DNA of 9,665 bases, from the NCBI GenBank assembly GCA_002397275.1, contig DHAA01000065.1, positions 1 through 9,665 of the forward strand, read 5' to 3'. The stretch is from Thermacetogenium sp. UBA4966. GTDB lineage: Bacteria > Bacillota > DSM-12270 > Thermacetogeniales > Thermacetogeniaceae. The notes under the pieces are model-generated. The model was not told the origin of the DNA. It saw only the letters and a program-made list of their open reading frames with translations, and did not search any database. The translations under genes were made by a program, and so were the position numbers. Positions 1 to 6,183 of this stretch are shown here, in pieces; the stretch's first letter is position 1, and each line of letters starts with the position of its first letter.

Positions 1-44
1 ATAATTATGCCGGGAATTCAGGTGGCATGGGCTACAGCGGATTT

Positions 45-98
45 ACTATATAAAAAACAAAATGCCCGGTACAGTCATCAAATAAGCTATACCGGGCA
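45..98 (-). terminator. Rho-independent terminator after pdxT
   Basis: On the minus strand a 9-bp perfect stem (TGCCCGGTA at 63-71 pairing with TACCGGGCA at 90-98) with an 18-nt loop is followed by a T-rich run (complement of 53-62). This is the form of an intrinsic terminator for the transcript running leftward through pdxS and pdxT. The right flank on the plus strand is also T-rich, so it could work in both directions. It lies about 75 bp past the pdxT stop codon. Confidence 0.8.
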
Positions 99-173
99 AT
101 TTCCTTTATTTATATCTTATTTTATCCGTTTGCTTTTTAAACCGGTTGAATTAAATCCATTTCCATCAGGCCG

Positions 174-743
174 TTATTTAGCTACCTCTTCAATAAAATA
201 GCGGTGCAAACGCAAGTCGGCAGTCAGCTCCGGATGAAAAGCAGCAGCGATAATGCGATCCTGACGGACGCATACTATTTTATGCTCGCAATACGCCAGT
301 ACGTTTACACCTTGGCCAGCCTTGGTTATATAAGGCGCTCTGATAAAAACCGCCCTGTACGGCTCGGCGCCCAGGACAGGTATATCTAAAGATGTTTCGA
401 AGCTGTCGACCTGCCTTCCATAGGCGTTTCTTGCCGCCTCAACATCCATTAATCCCAGCGTTTCTTGTTGGGAATCTTCAATGTGTTTGGCCAGCAAAAT
501 CAACCCGGCGCATGTGCCGAAAATGGGCATGCCTTGCTCCGCCATAGCCAGTATCGGCTTACATAAACCAAAGTCATTTAATAATTTGACCATAGTGGTG
601 CTTTCGCCGCCTGGAATAACCAAAGCGTCGATAGGCTTCAGTTCCGATGCTTTTCTCACCTGGCAGGTCGAAGCGCCGCACCTTTCCAAGGCATGCTGGT
701 GCTCTCGAAAAGCGCCCTGTAAAGCAAGTACTCCGATCAGCAT
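174..743 (-). CDS. pdxT: Pyridoxal 5'-phosphate synthase glutaminase subunit PdxT
   Basis: PdxT hydrolyses glutamine and passes ammonia to PdxS inside a large cytoplasmic PLP synthase complex (DXP-independent vitamin B6 pathway). The 189-residue protein has the usual family length and is a class I (triad) glutamine amidotransferase: an N-terminal IGVLALQGAFREH, the PGGEST oxyanion-region motif at about 44-49, the nucleophile Cys78 in GTCAG, and the His170/Glu172 pair in FHPEL. The start is ATG with an AGGAG ribosome site at 751-755, 7 nt upstream. That site overlaps the pdxS stop codon, so the two genes are closely coupled (10-bp gap). All catalytic residues are present; nothing looks broken. 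Confidence 0.97.
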   Translation of the reverse strand: MLIGVLALQGAFREHQHALERCGASTCQVRKASELKPIDALVIPGGESTTMVKLLNDFGLCKPILAMAEQGMPIFGTCAGLILLAKHIEDSQQETLGLMDVEAARNAYGRQVDSFETSLDIPVLGAEPYRAVFIRAPYITKAGQGVNVLAYCEHKIVCVRQDRIIAAAFHPELTADLRLHRYFIEEVAK

Positions 744-753
744 AATTTATCTC

Positions 754-1653
754 CTACCAGCCTCTCTCTTGCATACGCTCTTCCGGTGCGATAGTCGATA
801 TTTCAAGACCGGGCATCGCTTCTCCCAGGTCGCGGGAGACCTCTGCCAGTATTTTAGGATCTTGATAATGTGTGGTGGCGGCCACGATAGCCTTTGCCCT
901 GGACTGAGGATCGCTCGATTTGAATATGCCTGACCCGACAAAAATACCGTCGCAGCCCAGCTGCATCATTAAAGCGGCGTCGGCCGGGGTGGCGATCCCT
1001 CCGGCGGCAAAGTTGACTACCGGCAATCTGCCTTTATCGGCGACATCCAACAACAATTCGTAAGGAGCGCCGATCTCTTTGGCCGTGCTCATCAATTCTT
1101 CCTTGGGCAAGTTTTGTACCCGCCTAATTTCTCCCATCACCATGCGCATATGACGTACAGCTTCAACCACGTTCCCTGTTCCCGGTTCGCCCTTGGTGCG
1201 AATCATGGCCGCGCCCTCGGCAATTCTTCTCAGCGCTTCCCCCAGGTTGCGGGCGCCGCAGACAAAGGGAACTTTAAAAGCGTGCTTATCTATATGATAG
1301 CAATCATCCGCCGGTGTAAGCACTTCGCTTTCGTCTATATAGTCTACTCCTAAAGCCTCCAGTATCTGCGCCTCTACGAAATGCCCGATTCTTGCCTTGG
1401 CCATGACCGGTATAGTAACTGCATCCATAATGCGTATAATAACGGTAGGGTCAGCCATGCGCGCCACTCCGCCTGCCGCCCGTATGTCTGCCGGAACCCT
1501 TTCCAGGGCCATTACCGCGCACGCCCCTGCATCTTCCGCTATCTTGGCTTGTTCAGGGGTAGTTACATCCATAATTACTCCGCCCTTGAGCATTTCCGCC
1601 AGCCCCTTTTTTACCGTACCTGTCCCCTTTTTTCCGACCACATTTTCAGCCAT
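754..1653 (-). CDS. pdxS: Pyridoxal 5'-phosphate synthase lyase subunit PdxS
   Basis: PdxS condenses ribose 5-phosphate, glyceraldehyde 3-phosphate and ammonia (from PdxT) into pyridoxal phosphate. The 299-residue protein matches the family's usual length and is a (beta/alpha)8 barrel. Visible landmarks are GGVIMDV with Asp29, the MAKARIGH motif with the Schiff-base Lys86, the IRTKGEPGTGN phosphate loop with Lys154, and the FAAGGIATPADAALMM phosphate-binding region, followed by the flexible tail used in assembly. The ATG has a GGAGGG site at 1660-1665 with a 6-nt spacer. It lies 86 bp downstream of glmS and 10 bp upstream of pdxT. It could be read through from glmS or use the weak promoter candidate at 1684-1712. 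Confidence 0.98.
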   Translation of the reverse strand: MAENVVGKKGTGTVKKGLAEMLKGGVIMDVTTPEQAKIAEDAGACAVMALERVPADIRAAGGVARMADPTVIIRIMDAVTIPVMAKARIGHFVEAQILEALGVDYIDESEVLTPADDCYHIDKHAFKVPFVCGARNLGEALRRIAEGAAMIRTKGEPGTGNVVEAVRHMRMVMGEIRRVQNLPKEELMSTAKEIGAPYELLLDVADKGRLPVVNFAAGGIATPADAALMMQLGCDGIFVGSGIFKSSDPQSRAKAIVAATTHYQDPKILAEVSRDLGEAMPGLEISTIAPEERMQERGW

Positions 1654-1683
1654 TGAATTCCCTCCATTTCTGCGCTTAAAAAT

Positions 1684-1712
1684 ATTTTACAATATGCGCT
1701 AAATAAAAACAA
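1684..1712 (-). promoter_or_regulatory. Possible weak promoter for pdxST
   Basis: In the 86-bp gap between glmS and pdxS the minus strand has TTGTTT (complement of 1707-1712), 17 bp, then TAAAAT (complement of 1684-1689). The -10 matches the housekeeping consensus at five of six bases, the -35 at only three. No terminator-like hairpin is visible in the gap, so readthrough from glmS is equally possible. Confidence 0.3.
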
Positions 1713-1739
1713 CTTCGTTTGCAGCTCTCCTCCCTACGG

Positions 1740-3569
1740 TCACTCTACGGTCACGCTCTTGGCCAAATTCCTGGGCTGATCCACATCGCAATCCCGGGCC
1801 ACCGCCATCCGGTAGGCAAGCAACTGCAGGGGAATCACCGCCAGGATAGGGGCAAAAATCTGATGAGTAGTGGGAATATAAATGACCTGATCAGCTTCTT
1901 TGGCTGCTTCGTCCATGCCCTGCATAGCCACGGCAAGCACCATAGCATCCCGCGCTTTAACTTCTTTGATGTTGCTGAGCATTTTTTCAAACAGCGGCGC
2001 CTGAGTAGCTAGAGCGACAACGGGGACGCCTTTTACTATCAGCGCCAGGGTCCCGTGCTTCAATTCGCCGGCAGCATAAGCGTCGGCGTGGATATAAGAA
2101 ATTTCCCTGAGTTTTAACGCTCCTTCCTGAGCCACGGCATGATCCATGCCCCGCCCGATAAAAAATACACTCTGGCAATCACGATACTGTCGAACAAAGG
2201 TTTTAATTGGCTTGCCATTTTTTAAGACTACGCTCATTTTTTCAGGCAGTTTACGCAACTCATCAATAATTTGAGCCATATCATCCGGCTTTAGCGCGCC
2301 GCGCCGCTGAGCCAGATACAAACCGATGAGACACATGGACACCAACTGAGTAGTATAGGCCTTGGTAGAGGCTACGGCGATCTCCGGCCCTGCTAATGTG
2401 TAAAAAACGCCGTCGGCTTCCCTGGCTACGGAGCTATCAACCACATTGGTCACTGCCAGCACCCAAGCCCCTTTGTGCCTGGCTTCCCGCAGCGCCGCCA
2501 GAGTATCGGCAGTCTCACCGCTCTGGCTGATCACGATCACTAAAGAATGTTTGTCTAGGATAGGGTTACGGTAACGGAACTCTGAAGCTATGTCCACTTC
2601 CACAGGAATACGCGTTAAGGACTCTATGATCTGTTTGCCGAATAGACCTGCATGGTAGGCGGTACCGCAGGCGGTAATAAAGATTTTTTTAGTTTCTCTG
2701 AGCCGTTTTTCCGGAATTTTAATTTCAGGCAAAGACACGCCGCTATTATCCTCAGCTATGTGCCCGCTCAAAGTATCTTTGACGGCCCGGGGCTGCTCGT
2801 TAATCTCTTTGAGCATAAAGTGGTCGTAACCGTCCTTTTCCGCCTGAGCGGCATCCCACTCAACAGAGAATATCTGCTTCTCCACCGGTCGGCCGGTATG
2901 GCTCAATACCCGAACCTGCTCTCTGCCGAGCACGGCTATCTCGCCGTCCTCAAGTATATATGTCTGGCGCGTGTGAGCCAGCAGCGCCGGAATATCAGAG
3001 GCGAGGAAGTTCTCTCCCTCCCCCAGCCCCACCACCAGCGGGCTGTCATAACGGGCAGCTACCAGTCGATCAGGTTCGTCTGTGGACAATACCACCGCAG
3101 CGTACGAGCCATCCACTTTCTTGCTCACCCGCTGCATAGTTTCCACCAGGTCACCCCTGTAAAATTCTTCGATTAAGTGGGACAGCACTTCGCTATCGGT
3201 CTCCGAACGGAACACATGCCCCTGGGAAATCAGCCACTCCCGCAGGGTAAGGTAGTTTTCTATTATGCCGTTATGCACCACCGCGAACCTTCCGGAACAA
3301 TCCAGATGAGGGTGGGCGTTATCATCGCAAGGCCGTCCGTGCGTGGCCCAGCGGGTATGTCCGATGCCTGCCGTAGACTCAGGGAGGCAACCGTCCATCT
3401 GTTTCCGCAATTCAATAAGTTTGCCTGCTTTCTTGTGCAATTCTATTCTGCCGTCATGAAGCACAGCAACACCGGCAGAATCATAACCGCGGTACTCCAG
3501 CTTCTGTAAACCGTCCAATAATATGGGCGCCGCTTGGCGGCCGCCAATATATCCTACAATCCCACACAT
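1740..3569 (-). CDS. glmS: Glutamine--fructose-6-phosphate aminotransferase (isomerizing) GlmS
   Basis: GlmS converts fructose 6-phosphate and glutamine into glucosamine 6-phosphate, the first step toward UDP-GlcNAc, peptidoglycan and teichoic acids. The 609-residue protein has the normal length. The N-terminal class II amidotransferase domain begins MCGIVGYIGG, with Cys2 the nucleophile after Met removal, and contains the LEYRGYDSAG, HTRWATHG and HNGIIENY motifs. Two SIS sugar-phosphate domains follow, with ACGTAYHAG, SQSGETADTL and the EGALKLREISYIHADAYAAGE-type region (split here by family usage, not broken), and the usual ending DQPRNLAKSVTVE. ATG is preceded by GGAGGT at 3578-3583 with an 8-nt spacer. 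Its 200-nt-plus leader contains the glmS ribozyme, so expression should fall when glucosamine 6-phosphate is plentiful. Confidence 0.99.
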   Translation of the reverse strand: MCGIVGYIGGRQAAPILLDGLQKLEYRGYDSAGVAVLHDGRIELHKKAGKLIELRKQMDGCLPESTAGIGHTRWATHGRPCDDNAHPHLDCSGRFAVVHNGIIENYLTLREWLISQGHVFRSETDSEVLSHLIEEFYRGDLVETMQRVSKKVDGSYAAVVLSTDEPDRLVAARYDSPLVVGLGEGENFLASDIPALLAHTRQTYILEDGEIAVLGREQVRVLSHTGRPVEKQIFSVEWDAAQAEKDGYDHFMLKEINEQPRAVKDTLSGHIAEDNSGVSLPEIKIPEKRLRETKKIFITACGTAYHAGLFGKQIIESLTRIPVEVDIASEFRYRNPILDKHSLVIVISQSGETADTLAALREARHKGAWVLAVTNVVDSSVAREADGVFYTLAGPEIAVASTKAYTTQLVSMCLIGLYLAQRRGALKPDDMAQIIDELRKLPEKMSVVLKNGKPIKTFVRQYRDCQSVFFIGRGMDHAVAQEGALKLREISYIHADAYAAGELKHGTLALIVKGVPVVALATQAPLFEKMLSNIKEVKARDAMVLAVAMQGMDEAAKEADQVIYIPTTHQIFAPILAVIPLQLLAYRMAVARDCDVDQPRNLAKSVTVE

Positions 3570-3577
3570 ATATTTGA

Positions 3578-3583
3578 ACCTCC
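3578..3583 (-). promoter_or_regulatory. glmS ribosome binding site
   Basis: The minus strand reads GGAGGT eight bases before the glmS ATG. It is a strong Shine-Dalgarno sequence lying well downstream of the ribozyme, so ribozyme action works through mRNA cleavage rather than by covering this site. Confidence 0.75.
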
Positions 3584-3650
3584 GTTCACTGGCTATTTTT
3601 GAAAAACACCTTCATCCGAACCATAAATGTGAAATATCTCACAATAGACA

Positions 3651-3681
3651 AAGGATAGCTACTGAAGGCATAGCTATCCTT
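3651..3681 (-). repeat. Perfect 11-bp inverted repeat in the glmS leader
   Basis: AAGGATAGCTA (3651-3661) and TAGCTATCCTT (3671-3681) are exact inverted copies around a 9-nt loop. On the minus-strand transcript this hairpin sits between the 3' end of the ribozyme and the glmS ribosome site. It is followed by only a broken T run (TTTGTCTATTG), so it is at best a weak terminator. It might instead be a stabilising or attenuating hairpin in the 3' fragment left after ribozyme cleavage. Confidence 0.6.
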
Positions 3682-3718
3682 ACGCATAAACAGCATTTGG
3701 TATTTATACCTCACGCCA

Positions 3719-3861
3719 AATTCACCCGGTACCTTTTGTTCCCGCAGTTACCCGCGGGTTTTGTAGTACCTTTAACGGTCGTGACTGAACCGAGGGGCAC
3801 CCGCCGAATGTTTCGATTAACCCCTCCCTCGTCAACCAGCTAAAAAGCTGGTCCAGGCGCT
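3719..3861 (-). ncRNA. glmS ribozyme: glmS glucosamine-6-phosphate-activated ribozyme
   Basis: Read on the minus strand, this is a close match to the glmS ribozyme core. It starts GCGCCTGGACCAGC, forms a 7-bp hairpin with an AAAA/TTTT loop (3835-3852), and then has the conserved pseudoknot strings TTGACGAGG, GGGTTAATCGAAACATTC and GGCGGGTGCCCC (about 3794-3834). The peripheral P3-P4 part (about 3721-3790) ends with GGTAC...GTACCGGGTGAA. By analogy with characterised members, glucosamine 6-phosphate acts as a cofactor and the RNA cuts itself between A-1 (complement of 3861) and G1 (complement of 3860). The 3' product with its 5' hydroxyl is then degraded, lowering glmS expression. It is correctly oriented upstream of glmS. 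The exact 3' limit is approximate. Confidence 0.96.
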
Positions 3862-3941
3862 CATATTAAATTGTCTTTCCTGTGCAAATTATTAACCACC
3901 TCCTCGTAAGATTGCTCCGATCCGGTACTTGGTTTAGTCAT
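3861..3941 (-). CDS. Possible 26-residue leader peptide ahead of the glmS ribozyme
   Basis: Between the glmS promoter and the ribozyme the minus strand has an ATG-initiated frame of 26 codons, beginning MTKPSTGSEQSYEE and ending NLI, then TGA. The last A of the stop codon is the A-1 nucleotide of the ribozyme cleavage site. A strong AAAGGAGG site (complement of 3956-3963) lies 14 nt upstream, longer than ideal. It is nearer to two alternative ATGs that give only 5- and 3-codon frames; the 5-codon frame overlaps this ATG by ATGA. A second AGGAGGTGG sequence (complement of 3896-3904) lies inside the frame, 8 nt before an in-frame TTG. I do not recognise the peptide. The composition is hydrophilic, with no signal or membrane segment. 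It could be a chance frame. Confidence 0.3.
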   Translation of the reverse strand: MTKPSTGSEQSYEEVVNNLHRKDNLI

Positions 3942-3982
3942 TCATTTTGAGACATCCTCCTTTCACTAAAATAACAGGGATT

Positions 3983-4011
3983 ATTATAACACTATTCTAT
4001 TAGTTTGATAA
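3983..4011 (-). promoter_or_regulatory. Promoter of the glmS transcript
   Basis: The minus strand reads TTATCA (complement of 4006-4011), a 17-bp spacer, then TATAAT (complement of 3983-3988), with TG one base ahead of the -10 (extended -10). The -10 is a perfect match and the -35 four of six. Transcription should begin near 3976, about 115 nt before the ribozyme cleavage site, in agreement with a ribozyme-containing leader. Confidence 0.75.
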
Positions 4012-4074
4012 TTGTTCTTTTCATTGTCAGATAATTCCTTCCTCTCCCCCTCCCCCGGACGATAACAGCAATTA

Positions 4075-4161
4075 TTACTGCCGCTGCCTTCTGCTTCCCC
4101 GCCGCTCTTCACTTTCGCGCCGCTCTTCACTTTCGCGCCGCTCAATAAATTGCTCACCCAT
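4075..4161 (-). CDS. Small charged ORF built on an 18-bp tandem repeat, or 3' remnant of a gene
   Basis: The minus strand has an ATG frame of 28 codons (MGEQFIERRESEERR..., ending RRQRQ) with a weak GGTGAT-type ribosome site 4 nt upstream. The frame stays open upstream of the ATG to 4230 and there reads KFTAITAHIVVIL, a hydrophobic stretch that could be the end of a membrane segment running into a charged tail. The middle repeats RRESEE because of the 18-bp tandem repeat at 4101-4143. No start with a good ribosome site lies in the longer frame, and the plus-strand gntR promoter lies across its upstream part. I do not recognise a family. It may be a decayed gene end or chance. Confidence 0.2.
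   Translation of the reverse strand: MGEQFIERRESEERRESEERRGSRRQRQ
4101..4143. repeat. 18-bp tandem repeat, 2.4 copies
   Basis: The unit GCCGCTCTTCACTTTCGC occurs at 4101-4118 and exactly again at 4119-4136, then partially (GCCGCTC) at 4137-4143. The unit length is a multiple of three, so it keeps frame on either strand. It lies in the intergenic space between the divergent glmS and gntR promoters. Confidence 0.95.
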
Positions 4162-4209
4162 TAAAATCACCACGATATGCGCGGTAATCGCGGTAAATTT
4201 AAAAAATCC

Positions 4210-4237
4210 TTGACAACTGTTTATAGGAGATTATACT
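4210..4237 (+). promoter_or_regulatory. Promoter of the gntR-ABC transporter operon
   Basis: A perfect TTGACA (4210-4215), a 16-bp spacer and TATACT (4232-4237, five of six) precede the gntR start by about 40 bp. The start point would be near 4244, which falls inside the inverted repeat described separately. It diverges from the glmS promoter about 200 bp to the left. Confidence 0.75.
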
Positions 4238-4253
4238 GTTAATATAGAGTATA
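4232..4253. promoter_or_regulatory. Candidate operator for the GntR repressor
   Basis: TATACT (4232-4237) and AGTATA (4248-4253) are exact inverted copies separated by 10 bp. The left arm is the -10 element and the right arm lies just past the likely start point. YtrA-type regulators usually repress their own operon from such promoter-overlapping dyads, so this is the natural self-operator. The assignment is by position and symmetry only. Confidence 0.5.
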
Positions 4254-4275
4254 TACATTGAAGTGAGGTGAGCTT

Positions 4276-4656
4276 TTGAACATAGTCATTTCCAACACTG
4301 CAAAGGCGCCCATCTATGAACAGATAAAGGAACAGATCAAAGCCGCCATCTTCAGCGGTGAATTGAAGGACGGAGACCTGCTCCCCTCTATTCGCCGCTT
4401 GGCGAAAGATCTGAGAATCAGCGTCATCACAACCATGCGCGCCTATAATGATTTGGAACAGGAAGGGTTTGTGGTCAATGTTCAGGGTAAGGGGTGCTAT
4501 GTGCAGCCGCAGAATCCGGAGCTGCTGCGAGAACAAAAATTGCGGGAAGTGGAAGAATACCTGCAAAATGCTATTACAGCGGCAAGACTTTGCAAGCTTT
4601 CCGATAAAGAACTTGTGGCTATGTTAAAACTCTTAATGAAAGGTGATGAGAGGTAA
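4276..4656 (+). CDS. GntR-family (YtrA subfamily) transcriptional regulator
   Basis: This 126-residue DNA-binding protein has a single winged helix-turn-helix domain with no large effector domain, as in the YtrA subfamily that controls linked ABC transporters. Visible hallmarks are PIYEQIKEQIKAAIFSGELK, then GDLLPSIRRLAKDLRISVITTM and the recognition-helix/wing end YNDLEQEGFVVNVQGKGCYV (about residues 10-75). A short helical dimerisation tail (about 80-126) follows. The start is TTG at 4276; an in-frame TGA at 4264-4266 rules out any earlier start, and a GAGGTGA site lies at 4265-4271. Its end overlaps or abuts the ATPase start. It probably represses this operon through the dyad at 4232-4253 and is relieved by an unknown ligand or stress. 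Confidence 0.93.
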   Translation: MNIVISNTAKAPIYEQIKEQIKAAIFSGELKDGDLLPSIRRLAKDLRISVITTMRAYNDLEQEGFVVNVQGKGCYVQPQNPELLREQKLREVEEYLQNAITAARLCKLSDKELVAMLKLLMKGDER

Positions 4657-4657
4657 G

Positions 4658-5518
4658 TTGAATAATATTTTGGAACTGAACGGCGTCAACAAAAACTTTA
4701 GCAGCTTTTCCGTTAAAAACATGTCTTTTGCTCTGCCGCAAGGATTTATCATGGAGTTTATCGGCCCCAACGGAGCGGGAAAAACCACAACGATCAAGAT
4801 GATCTTAAACATGCTGCGCAAGGACGGCGGCGCCATAAAAATATTTGAAAAAGACCATATTCTCTGCGAACAGGAAATTAAAGAAAAAATCGGCGTGGTG
4901 ATGGATTGGCCGTTTTATGTGGACGAATGGACGCTAATTGATTTAGAAAAATCTTTAATGCCCTTTTATGCTCGATGGGAGAGCGAAAAGTACAAGGCCC
5001 TGCTCGCTGACTTTCACCTTGACCGTAAGAAAAAAATCAAAGAGCTGTCACGCGGTATGAAGATAAAAACGATGCTGGCCGCGGCGCTCTCTCACGAAGC
5101 TGATTTGCTCATCCTTGACGAGCCGACAAGCGGCCTTGACGCGGTGGCAAGAAGCGAACTGATGGAGTTGCTGAGCGGTTTCATCGAAGACGAGAACAAA
5201 GGCGTGCTTTTTTCCACACACATCACCACAGACCTGGAAAAGATCGCGGATTACATCACTTTCATCAACGAGGGGAAAGTACTGTACAGCGGTACGAAGG
5301 ATGATTTATTGGAGAGATATCTGATCGTAAAGGGCGGTCTCGGCGTTCTTTCCGCCGGGCAAAAAAAGCAAATCATCGGTTACAGAGAGCATGGCGTCGG
5401 TTTTGACGGGTTAATAGAGAAAGCGCTCTGGAAATCACTGCCTAAAACAATAATAACGGAGCCGAGCAATCTTGACGAAATTATTGTGCGCTTCACTAAG
5501 AAAGGAGAATCAGCATGA
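4658..5518 (+). CDS. ABC transporter ATP-binding protein (YtrB/PmtA-like)
   Basis: This is the energy-providing cytoplasmic subunit of an ABC-2 type exporter, 286 residues from the TTG chosen here. Motifs: Walker A GPNGAGKTT at 36-44, signature LSRGM at 130-134 in place of LSGGQ, Walker B LLILDEP at 150-156, D-loop SGLD, and H-loop His188 in STH. The Q-loop position reads VVMDWPF, without the usual Gln, a feature common in this YtrB-like subgroup. TTG at 4658 has GAGAGG 4 nt upstream and gives the usual start MNNILELNGVNKNF. An in-frame GTG at 4643 and ATG at 4646 would add 4-5 residues but are only 0-2 nt from AAAGG. The last four bases overlap the permease start. The substrate is unknown. 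Confidence 0.94.
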   Translation: MNNILELNGVNKNFSSFSVKNMSFALPQGFIMEFIGPNGAGKTTTIKMILNMLRKDGGAIKIFEKDHILCEQEIKEKIGVVMDWPFYVDEWTLIDLEKSLMPFYARWESEKYKALLADFHLDRKKKIKELSRGMKIKTMLAAALSHEADLLILDEPTSGLDAVARSELMELLSGFIEDENKGVLFSTHITTDLEKIADYITFINEGKVLYSGTKDDLLERYLIVKGGLGVLSAGQKKQIIGYREHGVGFDGLIEKALWKSLPKTIITEPSNLDEIIVRFTKKGESA

Positions 5519-6183
5519 GCAAAATCGCCTCCTTTGTCCGCCTGGATTTCTATACTCTAAAACCATATAAAAAGTCAATTATCCTGTTGATCGTCATTGG
5601 ACTGATCCTCGGACTAACCTTAAAATCGTTATCTGTTTTACCGGCAATTTTCATGATGTGGCTTGTGATGTATATGTCTTACCCTTTTTCCATCGGAGAG
5701 AAAAACGGCATGGACACCTTATACGCGACACTGCCCCTGAGGCGCAGAGATATTGTCATCGGCCGCTTTGCTTTTGTACTCTTGATGGAGTTCATAACAA
5801 TCGCATTTGTTTTGCTGTTATCTTTGCTGCTTTCAAACTTGTTTCCACTCCCCATGGATCAGAGCATGGGGGAAGCCCTCTTCTCCCTGTGCGTTTTATC
5901 GGCGGTTTTCTCGCTGCTGGTGGCTATACAGTATCCGCTTTACTTCAAGCTGGGCTATACAAAAGCTAAGTTATTTACCTATATACCGTTCCTCTTAATC
6001 CTTATGTTAATAAGCTTTTGGTCCGCGGAAGAATTCTCTATTGCTGTGAACTGGATTTCCGTGTGGCAATTCATATCGGCACATCAATTTCTGATGTACG
6101 GGTCGCCTGTAACGATCGGATTGATTTTACTCGGCCTATCCTGTGCACTGTCTCGCCGGCTCTATGAAAGAAGAGATATTTAG
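5515..6183 (+). CDS. ABC-2 type transporter permease
   Basis: This 222-residue integral membrane protein has about six hydrophobic segments, roughly at residues 20-38, 40-56, 82-108, 118-140, 150-168 and 188-208. Between segments it has the SIGEKNGMDTLYATLPLRRRDIVIGR loop (split by family convention), where ATPase-contacting coupling helices of the ABC2_membrane_5 group lie. The ending LSRRLYERRDI is typical of complete family members. ATG overlaps the ATPase stop (ATGA), and AAAGGAG lies at 5501-5507. With one permease gene it would act as a homodimer with two ATPase copies. The arrangement GntR-ATPase-permease resembles the YtrABC and staphylococcal PmtR-PmtAB exporters, which handle antibiotics or amphipathic peptides; the cargo here cannot be told. 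Confidence 0.9.
   Translation: MSKIASFVRLDFYTLKPYKKSIILLIVIGLILGLTLKSLSVLPAIFMMWLVMYMSYPFSIGEKNGMDTLYATLPLRRRDIVIGRFAFVLLMEFITIAFVLLLSLLLSNLFPLPMDQSMGEALFSLCVLSAVFSLLVAIQYPLYFKLGYTKAKLFTYIPFLLILMLISFWSAEEFSIAVNWISVWQFISAHQFLMYGSPVTIGLILLGLSCALSRRLYERRDI

Noticed and set aside
135..173. Short minus-strand frame MEMDLIQPV between pdxT and its terminator
   Set aside because: Nine codons, no ribosome site, nothing recognisable.
2652..3176. Long plus-strand open frame (174 codons) inside glmS
   Set aside because: It is antisense to the well-conserved glmS coding sequence, and its translation shows no recognisable domain; it is a shadow of glmS codon use.
4643..4657. GTG or ATG start for the ABC ATPase at 4643 or 4646
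   Set aside because: The AAAGG there is too close to serve either codon, whereas TTG at 4658 has GAGAGG at a usable distance and gives a family-typical N-terminus. The difference is small and not certain.
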